DNA of 64,000 nucleotides, taken from positions 3,258,452 to 3,322,451 of the forward strand of contig ML978122.1 in the NCBI GenBank assembly GCA_010015805.1, given 5' to 3'. The notes beneath the pieces are model-generated. The model saw only the letters and a program-made list of their open reading frames with translations. It had not been told where the DNA came from and did no database searches. The DNA is from Rhizodiscina lignyota. Lineage: Eukaryota > Ascomycota > Dothideomycetes > Aulographales > Rhizodiscinaceae. Below are positions 54,085-64,000 of the stretch, piece after piece (position 1 is the stretch's first letter; each line of letters starts with the position of its first letter). The position numbers and the translations under genes are program-made.

Positions 54085-55987
54085 TCAATGTCTGCAAGAA
54101 GCTGTGTTCATGCCAAGCAAATACTCGACTAGATCAAGAAACCTCTCCTTGTTGATTGCTACAGCATTGGCCCGCTCAAGCTCGATTTTCGCAACGTCGC
54201 GCTTTGCCTCACAATCCTTCGCGTGCTGCTCGGCAGCATCCAGGATCTCCTTCTGTTCCGGCGAGGGGATCTTTGAAGCTTCTTCTTGCTTCCTGCGTAC
54301 TCTCTCCTCTATTTCTTTGACCTTCTTCTCCTTCGCCTCGTTTGCACTCCTTTGCTCTGCTAACCGCGCATTCGCCATGATCAGTTCCCGTTTGTGGTTC
54401 TCAAAGAATGGCGAATAATCTGCTGCGAAGTTTACAAAGGCATTCCACTTCTCTGCGGGGATCTTGTCTGCAGAAAAGTTGCTTCGGCCTGCTGGGTAAT
54501 GACTGAAGCCTGCGCCGGTCTTCGTGTAGCCGTGAGCTGCACGCGTGAAGATGATTTCTGCTGGCGCAGCCTGGTCAGCACCGAAAACCAGGTATACGGC
54601 CAAGAATTTGAGGTCGTATTGCTCGTCGAACAGGAACATCGCTATGGCCTCTGCGGCATTCATGATGAAATTGGAAGAGCGGTGTTGGTAATGATCGTGC
54701 GCTCGTTTATCGCCATTCTTGGAGTAGCCAACGTAGACGAATGGTACTGTCATCGGTAGATCCATTTCATCATCCGGTATTTGGCTAACAAGATTTTCTA
54801 TCCGCTCCGCAAGATAGATCAATTCATTGGCGCGCTTTTCGCAGAACCGCCAGCGTCCTTCTCGCTTCGTCTCGAGGTATTTCCTTCGGCCTTTCTCGTT
54901 ATATTCCCAAGACCAAGCCCGTGGACCTGGTTTCTGCGCGTCGATGGATTGGGCATGTGCATTGAATTCTGGGTCATTGCTTCCTGCAGCATAGCGCTTC
55001 ATATATCTCGCTAGTCTCGTTGCCTGCTTTCCGGAGAGTGCCCTTCCCCACTTGTCCGTGAGCGGCATGATGTAGACAACTGGTTGCTTATCCGATCGCG
55101 CGTCGATTGCGTCAATAGCTGCCGTCGTTGCGGGATCATCGCAATATGCCTCGGCAATATTTCCTGTTAACAGCGGCAACAGTATAGAGGAAGGTGTCGA
55201 CGCAACAATTTCGTACGCGGATTTCTCCAATTGTGATACCAAGGCGCCGTTTAGTGTGTTGGCTTCCTGTATCTCGGGTTCCAAGATCTTGCGGATGAAC
55301 GCCATTATGCCTTGCTCTTGCAGACATTGGAGCAGTTCTTGCTGATATTCTTCAAGATCCGTTTTTTGGTGTTGACTCTGCACAAGGACTTCGGTCGTCA
55401 ATGGCCGCAGCAGCGCATCTGCCTTTTCTGCTCCGGCAGGCTGCTCATCATCGTCATCGTCCGGCTCGGAGTCGTTTGCGAATAAGGGCTCGTCAAAAAC
55501 ATCTGTTGAGCGCCCATATTCTTCTTTCGCAAGGTCTTGTAGAGCGTCGTTCTCGAAGAGCAGGGAGAGTGGCACTGTATGCTGTCAGTGCATGAAGAAA
55601 AACAGCAATGGAAGCGGCGCGAGATCAATCAAGATCAAGTTGCTGCGCGCAAGAACGAAGTGAAACGGCAGGAAGCTCACCTTTGCCATGATCCTCCAGC
55701 TCTTGTCTTGTTTGAGTGGACGCAGGATCATTATGAATCGATTCAACGATTGCCGCCGCTTGACTGGACATTTCCTCTTGTTGCTGGGACTGTTGTGTCA
55801 CTGGTCCATCCCTTGGCGCCCGCTCCAGCCGAATCTGTGATCCTCTCGGCCAGCCATGACGTGCAGATTCCCCTTGCTGTGAATCCGGCACCAGTACTGT
55901 GGGGATCGTGCCACTGTTGTTTTGCTGCGCGTCGGGAGGAGAGGTTGCAAACGCCGAGCTACTGATGTCGCTGTTCTGCGTAGCCAT
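54085..55987 (-). CDS. Hypothetical protein with C-terminal coiled coil
   Basis: Two exons on minus (55987-55681, 55574-54085; intron 106 nt, GTGAGC...ATACAG) encode 598 aa. The N-terminus is disordered and Gln/Ser-rich, with an acidic patch around residues 138-147 (EPDDDDDEQP). The middle is globular (QPVVYIMPLTDKWGRALSGK; VPFVYVGYSKNGDKRAHDHY; FLAVYLVFGADQAAPAEIIF). The last 120 residues are a charged heptad-like coiled coil (EAKEKKVKEIEERVRRKQEE). No signal peptide is seen. The VYVGYS...R...H string loosely recalls GIY-YIG-type nucleases, but the match is too weak to name. It is divergent from another unrecognised nuclear-looking gene, 0.73 kb apart. Confidence 0.75.
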
Positions 55988-56715
55988 GATGCTGTTGCTC
56001 TTTTCGTGTCGCAAGAAGGCTGGTTTCGATCTTGCTGTTGCGAATTTGGTGAAGTTTCAGTGGATGAGCAGCAGACGCTTCAAGCGATGGGTTGCGCATA
56101 CATCTCTGCGCCACCCACAAAAGCTCGCGGCAATTGCAGATTTGGTTGAGAGGTTGAAGCAAAGACGGAAGAGAATTGGGCGAAGAGATGAAGATAAGAA
56201 GGTTTTTGTAGATGAAAGTGCGATACCAATGCGGCAGCCGCGCTTGAGCAGCATCCGGGTGCTGTCAGGTGACCTGGGGGGTGGCTGTGCAGCCACGTGA
56301 GCACGTGTTCCTCTTTAATCAGTTCGCGTCAAGGCTCATTCAAGCCGGCTAAAGGCTGCTCAATCCAACAATATCAGCTTAATTCACACATCTCTGGCAA
56401 TTCTGAGCGTAAGTAAGCCATTTTGCATCATATTTTGCAGTTGTTTCACGTGTCCCACCCCATCAGCGGCGTTTAAGCTTCCTTGAAGCTGAATTTCCTG
56501 GCGTTCACGCTCAAACTTTCCTCAACTCCAACTTCTTTGCATCTCATCACTCGCGCGTGCAGAGCAGCCTTATGCAAAACCTGCAATAACTTTTGCTATA
56601 TAGATCCTTCCAAGCCTCTTCAACTCTTTCAACTTCTTCAATCTCTTCAACTCCTCCAACCGCTTCAACTCCTCGAACCTCTCGCTAATCTTTCCCCACA
56701 CACAAGACATTTACA
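55988..56715. other. Divergent promoter region
   Basis: This 0.73-kb region lies between two divergent hypothetical genes. It contains a CT-rich minisatellite close to the plus-strand ATG (listed separately). The minus frames inside 55959-56304 appear to be chance. Confidence 0.5.
56617..56682 (+). repeat. Imperfect 9-15-nt CT-rich repeat (CTTCAACTC units) in a 5' leader
   Basis: C(T)TCAACTC(T/C)T units recur about six times, ending some 35 bp before the ATG at 56716. It is a pyrimidine-rich leader of the kind found in fungal 5' UTRs. Confidence 0.65.
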
Positions 56716-58159
56716 ATGGTACGATCTGTTGCCGGAAGTAAGCACAACAGGAAGGACTCGACATCCCCCGGTCGACCGGACAAGAAGCGCCCAAAAGGCA
56801 AGAACAATGGCGGCAATCCTGACAGCGGCTCAGAAGATGAGCCCAACCCTAAAATTAAGAAAGAAAAGCTCACCGTAACATCTCCATGTCCCACATCGCA
56901 AGAAGGATCATGCTAATGTTTCGATTCACTACAGGAATTCGGAGATCTTTATTACTTTACCTACTCCCACGAAAATGACGAATGGCCCCACCAATTACGA
57001 ATTGCTGTCGTCCCGCAACAAGACAAGGCAGGGAACAAACAGTGGCGGCTCTTTTTCAGAAGAGAGCGTATCTACAAGCATCAAGATGCCAGGGATGTTC
57101 CTGCCGGCGAAGATGTCTATCTGTGGCATGAGTTAAAGGACAAGAAAGAAGCAGGTCAGAGTCAAGGCACCGCTGTTTCGGCCTTCTATTTCGGCACCTT
57201 GACCAAGATCCTTATCAACGTTCATGATCCCAAAAGGAACAAGATCGCCGATGGTGTTGTCGACTCCTACTTTCCTCTCGGCAAAAACAAGAATGATGAC
57301 AAGTACGATAATGCAGCAGACATTTTGAGTGCCGAATACTTGCGCAAGACGTTCTTTCCAGATGCTCCCGTCAGAGCGTTGAACGCGACGCGGCAGCTCT
57401 GGCTGCTCCATTTTTACGATTCATTCATCACTACGATGAAGGATGCGAAAGATCCTGCGGACTTCGCATCATCCTTTTGTGTTCCAGGCATGTTCCCCGA
57501 TATTCCAGATGAGTGTGCTGAAAAGGCCTCTTCCGGCAAGAAAAAATCACAAGCTTCGCAAGATGGTGACGCGCAATCTCCCACGAAGCGCGATGGCAAG
57601 AAGAAAGATGCCGCCGCACTATCTTCGACTCGCAAGAAGCGCGATGACGTGGGAGACGAAGAAGAACTTCCAGGACCGGATCATTCCAATCACTTGGGCA
57701 GCCGGTCACTTCCTCGAGCTGTTCCGATCGCTACCATGAAAAACTCGCCTGTTGTTGGGACAGTAAGTTCCACTGTCTTCATATTACTTCGAATAACGCA
57801 GCACACTGACGGTTGAACAGATCACTGGCGGCTGGATTCGGAGGTTCAAGACGCAGTTGAACGTTCCACTGACCAAACAGGAGTATCGCAAGATCTCCAA
57901 AGCCATGCAAGAGACCTGGAAACTCGCATATCCTGTTCCGGTCAGCGTGTTGCGATCAGCGAGGGAACATGCTATTGCGTTGGGAGGATGCCTCCCGGTC
58001 ATGTTGTCACGACCGATGCGAGAATTTCTCTCAGTAACCGAGATCTCCGTAAGCATCAACCCCTACATTGTTGAGGATCCGCGGCTTCGAACAGTATCAT
58101 TGTGGAAACTGTGGATCCACGACTGGGATGATGATGCGTATGCTCGCTTCAATATTTGA
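56716..58159 (+). CDS. Hypothetical protein with basic linkers, probably nuclear
   Basis: Three exons (56716-56874, 56935-57762, 57821-58159; introns 60 and 58 nt, GTAACA...CTACAG and GTAAGT...GAACAG) encode 441 aa. The N-terminus is basic and disordered (PDKKRPKGKNNGGNPDSG, then NPKIKKEK). A globular block follows (EFGDLYYFTYSHENDEWPHQ, VYLWHELKDKKEAGQSQG, DSYFPLGKNKNDDKYDNAA). A Lys-rich linker (KKKSQASQDGDAQSPTKRDG) leads to a C-terminal block (GGWIRRFKTQLNVPLTKQEY). An in-frame GTAAGC at 58050 could open a further intron, so the last 35 residues are uncertain. Several clusters resemble nuclear localisation signals. No family recognised. Confidence 0.7.
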
Positions 58160-58832
58160 CGCACAGGCTGCTCTTACGCAACATTCGATCCCCGCAAGTT
58201 CGCCAGCTGTTACTGCCATCTTACAGGATTGTGGCGCCGGTGAAAGGAATCTAACAGATGCTGCGAAGCTGCATAATGGTTGGCAACATGAAGTTGACGA
58301 CATGCGACATGCGACATCCGCAAGCCCGATGTTGCGAGCAACATTTTTGACGACATTTTCTTTACGGCGTTACATTCAGATTCATACATGGTGTTTCTCT
58401 TGGGCTGGGATGATGATTGGCTTTCTGGGACTTTTATACTTTGAATCTTCTCGATCTCTGAGGTTGCTTACTCCCTTTGAGCGGGTTATTTGGCAGGAAC
58501 AGATGCTTTCTTCATATCAAACTTGGTAGAATCAAATGGAATATTCAATCCTGCTCGAAGGCTCATTCCCATGTGTGAAGAAAAAAGATCAATCTGATTC
58601 ATCCCATACAATCGGCATCATTGCCGCATCTGCTGAAATCCTCGCCTGTTCGCTTGCCGTCTGACACATCAATGGCTATCTTCTGGCCCACCTCAGTTAA
58701 CAACTGCTTCTGATAGCTCATCACCTGAAGCCTCGTCACCATCTTTCGAGCCCTTATGACCTGAACCTCTCCCGCCATGGTCTTCTTCTTCTCCCTTCGT
58801 GTTGGGCGCCGCCGTATCGGTAGGCAACAAAA
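58160..58832. other. Convergent intergenic region
   Basis: No gene is certain. A plus frame to 58529 could be an alternative last exon of the preceding gene (after an acceptor GACGCACAG at 58167), but its composition is weak. Confidence 0.4.
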
Positions 58833-59363
58833 TCAACCCATGATTCCCGTCTTGATCTCCGGTTCCTTGACCGCCGTCCCGTTGCGCATCATGGTCACCA
58901 CGAGCGCATGAGCCTTGAAAGCTCTGAAGACACGAGCCAAATGGGAGGCAATTAGCAGTCTTCTGACGCCTCTCATTCTTGCGAAGTAATGCACCCGACA
59001 GAATCCAGAATTTTCTTTCGGACAGTGTGCAACGAGTGCCAGCTTCTCCGCGATGCTTTCGTAAGGACCGGTTTGGATATCGTCGTCCCAAGACGCATTG
59101 CCGGAACCATGGATCGCGATGGTGCTGTTGTCGGCGACGGCGAGACCTTCTACATGTTCCAGGATTCGTGCTGTGACAACATGAAGATCGTAGACCTTCC
59201 CTCCGTCATCAAGAAGCTCCGCGTCGGTCGGATCCACCGCAGCTTCCATCATTTCCAAACTGATGGCCTTCTCATGAATATGTTCATTCAAAAGGTTGTA
59301 GATTTCCGACGCCGGGAGCTTCTTCTCATTTTGTCCATAAAATCCGTGCTCCAAGAGATTCAT
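58833..59363 (-). CDS. Hypothetical protein, 176 aa
   Basis: Single frame on minus from ATG 59363 (MNLLEHGFYGQNEKKLPASE) to 58833. It has balanced composition with helical character (IYNLLNEHIHEKAISLEMME; VYDLHVVTARILEHVEG). The plus strand is also open over most of this interval but with less natural composition. There is no signal peptide or known motif. It is the last gene before the RIP-affected repeat. Confidence 0.5.
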   Translation of the reverse strand: MNLLEHGFYGQNEKKLPASEIYNLLNEHIHEKAISLEMMEAAVDPTDAELLDDGGKVYDLHVVTARILEHVEGLAVADNSTIAIHGSGNASWDDDIQTGPYESIAEKLALVAHCPKENSGFCRVHYFARMRGVRRLLIASHLARVFRAFKAHALVVTMMRNGTAVKEPEIKTGIMG

Positions 59364-59419
59364 GTAAGTTGTGCTAGGTAAATGCGTCTTTTGCAGTCCC
59401 TACTCAAGCATTCTACTCC

Positions 59420-59491
59420 GGAACGCGTCGCCTTCCCGCAACTTGCCCCATTTCACCCCCTTGTTGACACCTAGGAACGCGTCGCCTTCCC
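59420..59491. repeat. Direct repeat of an 18-mer near the repeat boundary
   Basis: GGAACGCGTCGCCTTCCC occurs at 59420-59437 and again, unchanged, at 59474-59491. Degenerate GGA(A/T)C(G/C)CGTCGCGA relatives follow at 59526-59570. Spacing is about 54 nt, so this looks like a short minisatellite. Confidence 0.75.
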
Positions 59492-59689
59492 AATTTCACC
59501 CGCCTGCCCCCTATGTTACGCGCACGGATCGCGTCGCGATTTACTGCCCTCTGGGAACCCGTCGCGAATCCCTCTCCCCCTAAATCTGGGCTTATATGGC
59601 CTGTGCGCTGCGCGCCCGTCCGCACTTGATAATAACTACTTTAACTACTATCATACTATTAATCTAATCGTACTAATCTCTTTTTTAAT

Positions 59690-59715
59690 CTCTCTCGCGC
59701 TCGCTCGCTCGCTCG

Positions 59716-59757
<42 letters not shown>
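59690..59757. repeat. GCTC / TC microsatellite
   Basis: A run of CGCTCGCT units passes into a (TC)n tract interrupted once (ctttctc) and ends at a HindIII-like aagctt. Confidence 0.95.
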
Positions 59758-59758
<1 letters not shown>

Positions 59759-59867
59759 AGCTTATTATCTCTTAAGAATAATATTTCAAGCCCTCGTTGA
59801 TAAAACTAAGCTATCCGGCCGCTAGGACTCTCTTATAAGCGTAGACTAAGACCGGAGGCTTACTATA

Positions 59868-62800
59868 TTAGGGCTGTATCTGGACCGAACTAAGCGCGTC
59901 GTTATCTACATAGAGTGTAAGTACGCGCTCAAGCCGTCCGCCGAGGCCGTGTCTAAGCACCTTTGGGAGAAGCACCAAGTGCCTACCGAAGCCCGCCGCG
60001 GCCTTAATACCTTTATCAACTCGCTAAACCTACTATATCCTAATAAGCTTAGTCTCCGGCCTAACGGCTCTATACTATACCTACACCTTACCGTCTAATC
60101 TAGCGCGGCTTGTAAGTACTACTAGTACTAGTCTACTAGCCTCGACCTCGTACGGCGCTACCTAGCGAAAGGGCACGGTTGAAAGGGCAGCCGTAAGACC
60201 TAGCTTCGCGATGACCTCCGTACTAGTCTGAGCCTATAGAGCTAGAGTTAGAACGGCGCGTAAGGATACTAGATAGTAGCAGCGGCGGCGGCGGCGGCGG
60301 CAGATAGTTAACACGCTCCTACGCTAGAGGTAGTAAGCGGCTCGCCGCGCCGCGAGAGAAGGGTTCTACTACTATACAAGGAAGAGGAGTATCGGGCTAT
60401 AGAAAAGATGTAGGACTGCTCGGCGGTAATAGATACTAGTATAGACGACCTGGCCTTTACGAGTACCTAGATGCGCAGAACTAGCTAGGCTAACACGTTT
60501 ACTAGTACTAATCGCTACTTACTCTGGCGCCTTACTAACCCTCCTACTCCGCACGGCTATAGCCTACTACTTAGCCGCCCCAGCACGGACGAGATTTGTA
60601 GTAGCGCTAAGGACGAGCAGGCCCTTACCGTAATTAGTCGTACTATCGACTACTTCTTCGATTAGTATAAGGATACTACGCAGAATACAAGCTACTCGGC
60701 CCGCTACTAGCTTCGAAGCTAGGTCTCTAAAAGGCCGTATAAGGCGCTATTTAAGCTACCGGCACGGGAGAGTACTAGAAGAAGGTACTAAAGGCTGTAG
60801 AAGAGGCTTATATACTTCTTAGCCTGCCTATATCGCCTTAATAGCGGAGTACGCGGAGAGCTACTTAGCGTACAGCTTTTAGACGGCTAGTAAAGGGCTA
60901 TAGAGCTAGTATAGGTAGCTGCCTCGCGACTTGAGCTAGACGGCCTAGCGGGTTAGCTACTATAGACGATAATAGGAGGTTAAGGCCTATACTTTCTATC
61001 GCTACGCTATAACCTAGAAACCCTTGCTGCCTCTAATAGTAAGAGCTCCGGTCGCTTAGGGCTAATTATCTACCGTCGTTAGAGCTATTTAAGGCTATTA
61101 AAGGGTAGTTCCGCCGCTACCACCGCCGCCGCTACAGTAGTAGCAGTAGTAGTAGCGGCAGCAGCGCTATCCCTAGACAGAGAGGGTAATAAGCTAGAGA
61201 GCCCGCTAGAACTATCCGACGAGACTAGCTCGAACGCTAGCGGCGATAAGACTATAGCTACTAGTACTAGCGAGCGTAATTTAGAGAAAGCTTACTTAAG
61301 TAGCGATAGTAGCAGTAGCGGCGGTAGCGGCAGCGGCGGCGATAATAGTAGCGACGACAATAACTATAACAAGACTAACGATGATATTAACAGAGAGGGG
61401 GATGCTATTAGACTTACCTAGCGCAATCGAAAACAAAAGTAGAGTAAGTCTATTTACTTAATTACTCTATATAAATATAAGTACCTACTCTATCCTATCG
61501 TATATATATAAGGCTAATATAAACCCCTTATCTATATAGAACTATCTTACCCTAGCCTAACTCCTATAGTAGAGAGGCTTGCAGATCTGATTATAGGGCT
61601 CTTAATATTTCTATATATAAAAGAGTTCGCTAACGGCTATACGGACTCTACTATATTAATTTACTTTAGTAGGGTACTAGGGTTTTCAGACTCGGGATCG
61701 ACCTTAGAGAGGCTACGTACCTTTACCTTAAAGCTCTTTACGCTAATCTACTACGCCTAGCTCTACCTACTTAAGACAACCCTTCCCTAGTTCGCGTACC
61801 TAGCTATTAGCTTAGGGGCTAGACCGCGTATAGGCGGTCTAAGGCGGCTTAATAAGATTTATAAGCGCTACTTCTACTATAGTTACAGGGGACTAATAGG
61901 CGAACTCCTAAGCCTACGTACTTATAGCCGCGCCCTCTCCCGTATAGACGGGCCTAGCTTCTAGGTATAGTAGAGTAAGGACTTAGAGACTATGTCCTAG
62001 GACGGAGGCGAGCTTCGGATAGATTAGCTACGCTACCTTAGATACTACGCCCTTTAGCTAGCTACGGACTCGATAACTTAGCTAATATATAGGCTAATAC
62101 CTAAGCTATAGCTTAAAGATATATACGACAAGTTCTCGAATAATACGCAAGGCTACTCCTTTGTCTAGGACCTAGTAAATAAGCTCGCTACCGCCTACCT
62201 TAAGCTATCCTCCCGCGCATGCCTAGATCCGATTAATAGGCTAATATCGAGCGAAAGGTAGGATATAAGCGCCGTCCGCTACTACCTTAAAGCAGAGGCA
62301 GACCTTCTTACCTACCTTATACTAGTTATATACCTCTGTAGCGGGCAGGCTACGCGGGCAAGTAAGCTCTTTAGTATTAAGTACTATAACAGACTAAGTA
62401 CCTCGCGTAGTATATATATGTATAAAGGCTCTATCGTCCTCGTCGTACGGCATTAGAAAGCTCGGCACTCTACTAACTACGAGTTTTAGGTAGCGTAGTA
62501 TCTCCTTATATAGGACTTAAAGCTAATTGCTACCTATCTTATTTACGTGCGCCTGTTTGTCGATATGTTGTATCGGTCGTACTATAGCCATAACTAGGAG
62601 CGCCGTCTCCTATTCGCTTCGCTAAACAACTTATACTAGCTATAGAAGGCGGATATACTAACGAAGGCGCTAAAGAAGCTTATATAGGATGTCTATAGAG
62701 TGTCTTTTAGCGTTTAGGTCTACTAGTAGCTGTCGATTGCAGTTACGGAAAAGTATATAAAGTAGATTAGCAAGCCTTTTAACCGCTACGACGACCGGAC

Positions 62801-63610
62801 CGCGAGCGCCGACATCGAGGTAGCCTTCTCTTAGTAGAGTAGTTATAGGCTATTATAGCGTAGAGCTTCGTATAGTATCGACGCGGCCTTCCTAGACTCG
62901 CTACAGCCGGCGTTGCTAAGAGTCTACTACTAGGCGTCTAGAGAATAGCACGACTTCCTAGTAGTTAATAGCTACAAGCCGCTACCGTAGCCTATTATAG
63001 TAGAGTCGGCGGAATAGCCTATACAGATAACCGTGCTAAGTAGGCAGAGCGGACAGGGTATTAAGCGGTAGCGCGTAGTATTAGAGCTGCTAGAAAACGA
63101 CCGTAGCCTTAAATAGCAAAGGAGTTCCCGTAGTCTATTACCGTCTAATAGCCTAATAGCGGCTACTATTTTAAGGTCCTTATTAGGGTCCTAGTCAGAT
63201 TTTAGAAGTCGACTAGGCTAAAGTAATAGAGGTATAGGCACGAGCGACCGTCTAGTAAGCGTCGATAGTAATATCGATATTAAGAGTAGTAGTAATAGCA
63301 ATAGTAGTATAAGCTACAACTAGGCTAAGGGCGTACTACTAAATAGTAGCGAAGAGATAGTAAGGTTTAAGGGTAAGGGTAAGAGTAAGAGTAAGGGTAA
63401 GGGCGAGGGTAAGGGTAAGGGTAAGGGTAAGAATAAGGGCGAGGATAAGGGTAAGGATAAGGGCGAGGATAAGGATAATTATACTATAAGGCAGGTAATA
63501 GAGAGGGCTTTTAGGTTAATAGAGAGGTAGATTAATAAAGAGCAGGCGGTAAGGGAGGAGGAGAAGGAGGAGGAGGAGAGGGAGGTAGAAAGGGCGAAGG
63601 CAAGGGTCTA
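59868..63610 (+). pseudogene. Decayed DUF3505/RecQ-associated (helicase-linked) gene
   Basis: Reading through the stops, plus-strand frames still show family strings. Near 59868-60060 is LGLYLDRTKRVVIYIECKYA, then VSKHLWEKHQVPTEARRGLN; near 60130-60185 is STSLDLVRRYLAKGHG. Near 62390-62480 is YMYKGSIVLVVRH*KARHST and near 62715-62830 is LSIAVTEKYIK*ISKPFNRY. These match my memory of the zinc-finger-like DUF3505 start and the middle region of fungal proteins linked to RecQ-type (telomere-linked) helicases. Codon changes fit RIP: zinc-ligand TGC to TAC, CAC to TAC, and CAG or TGG to TAG. No helicase domain is recognisable before the window ends. Confidence 0.6.
63361..63480 (+). repeat. GGGTAA-like low-complexity tract (Lys/Gly codons)
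   Basis: Units of aagggt/aagagt/gagggt run for about 115 nt; in the decayed frame they read Lys-Gly/Lys-Ser/Glu-Gly. The unit is TAAGGG, not the telomeric TTAGGG, so it is a degenerate coding repeat and not telomere. Confidence 0.8.
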
Positions 63611-63905
63611 AGCTAATATAAGTAGGCACGCGCTATAAAGGTAGGTAAGGAGGATAGGATAGGCGAGCCGCGAGCAAGTTAGCTAACCTATACTAAAAGG
63701 CAGGATAAAAACACGAGTACGATAGAGTCTTTTCTAAGACTACTACCTTTACTACAGCTTATATAGTAGTATAAGGTACTTATATACGCAGAGCATAGCA
63801 GCTACTATACTCTCTTAACACTCGACCGGCATCTAAGAGACCTTTATTATATCCTAAAGAAGGATAGAGATCACCTTACTAAGTACCTTAGAGCCTAAGG
63901 TCTAG

Positions 63906-64000
63906 CTAACTCGTGCCACACGACCGGTTCGAGTCGAACCGATTTGAACCTGCTAACAAATTTAGCGCCGGCAGGATAAGGAGGGGGTCGGACCGATTTA
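63906..64000. other. Right flank of the RIP-affected region
   Basis: Normal dinucleotide usage resumes. It contains an inverted repeat, GGTTCG-agt-CGAACC (63926-63940), but no complete tRNA or gene. Confidence 0.5.

Larger units (their letters stand above)
59626..63905. mobile_element. RIP-mutated repeat region, no coding capacity left
   Basis: Not one reading frame of 60 codons survives on either strand from 59626 to the window end. Dinucleotides are skewed in the manner of repeat-induced point mutation: in 62041-62100 I count no CpA, no TpG and 13 TpA. CpG remains frequent, so overall GC is not low. RIP acts on duplicated DNA in ascomycete sexual cycles, so this was part of a multicopy element. 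Near 63905 normal CpA/TpG use returns (cgtgccacacgac). Trinucleotide-rich patches (agc/ggc) occur at 60278-60302, 61110-61165 and 61305-61355. Whether it is a transposon or a subtelomeric repeat cannot be decided here. Confidence 0.85.

Noticed and set aside
58979-59381. Plus-strand frame of about 130 codons
   Set aside because: Overlaps the minus-strand 176-aa gene, whose composition is more natural; some uncertainty remains.
63361-63480. Telomere repeat
   Set aside because: The unit is TAAGGG with many variants, not TTAGGG, and lies inside a decayed coding frame.
63926-63940. GGTTCGAGTCGAACC resembling a tRNA T arm
   Set aside because: It is a simple inverted repeat; no A box or anticodon arm is found upstream.
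1-64000. CRISPR arrays, bacterial operons, replication origins
   Set aside because: The window is intron-bearing fungal nuclear DNA; no such structures were seen.

Overview
The window is filamentous-ascomycete nuclear DNA, most likely from a Dothideomycete. Genes are dense and interrupted by short introns (about 45-110 nt, GT-AG with CTAAC/CTGAC-like branch sites). Fungus-specific families are present: Zn(II)2Cys6 regulator, DUF3328/UstYa, DUF6604, DUF427, CBM18-like and CFEM-like proteins. The last 4.3 kb carries the dinucleotide signature of repeat-induced point mutation (RIP). Coding models below were assembled by joining frames at visible splice signals, and exon coordinates are given for each.

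Layout. Positions 1-4.5 kb: the start of a TauD/TfdA dioxygenase (runs off the left edge), a DUF427 protein and an MFS transporter. 5.2-7.7 kb: two housekeeping genes, TOM20 (with a GC-AG intron) and CLP1. 8.6-16.3 kb: a Zn2Cys6 regulator convergent with an FAD monooxygenase, a C78-family (ZUFSP-like) peptidase and a 78-residue cysteine-rich protein built with a 7-nt microexon. 17.7-24.9 kb: a broken NmrA-like gene, a secreted Kex2-type repeat precursor with seven near-identical two-Cys/two-Tyr cores, a UstYa-like (DUF3328) membrane oxidase and an alpha/beta hydrolase. 26.5-36.5 kb: a proline/serine-rich zinc-binding-like protein, an aquaporin-like channel, an atypical SDR, a sugar-transporter remnant, a multiply broken DUF6604 gene and a chitin-binding protein with a 9-nt microexon. 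37.6-53.8 kb: cell-surface and secreted proteins (a single-pass Ser-rich protein, a small secreted Cys protein, a 1282-residue Ser/Thr-rich protein with tandem repeats, Cys-rich CFEM-like candidates, a secreted beta-lactamase-like serine hydrolase), plus a methyltransferase and an unknown gene. 54.1-59.4 kb: three unrecognised genes, two of them divergent. 59.6-63.9 kb: a RIP-destroyed repeat whose decayed reading frame resembles fungal DUF3505/RecQ-associated proteins.

Most interesting system. The precursor at 18965-19968 has a predicted signal peptide, then repeats of DAGC(S)(V/I)(N/T)LGY(S/G)YGC bounded by Lys-Arg sites. It lies 2.4 kb from a gene for a UstYa-type protein with both HxxHC motifs. 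This is the minimal architecture of a fungal dikaritin-type ribosomal peptide (RiPP) cluster. The core sequence is not one I recognise. The FAD monooxygenase, Zn2Cys6 regulator, alpha/beta hydrolase and MFS transporter nearby are possible but unproven partners.

Decay is a second theme: a RIP-mutated repeat, one NmrA-like pseudogene, one DUF6604 pseudogene and a transporter stump.
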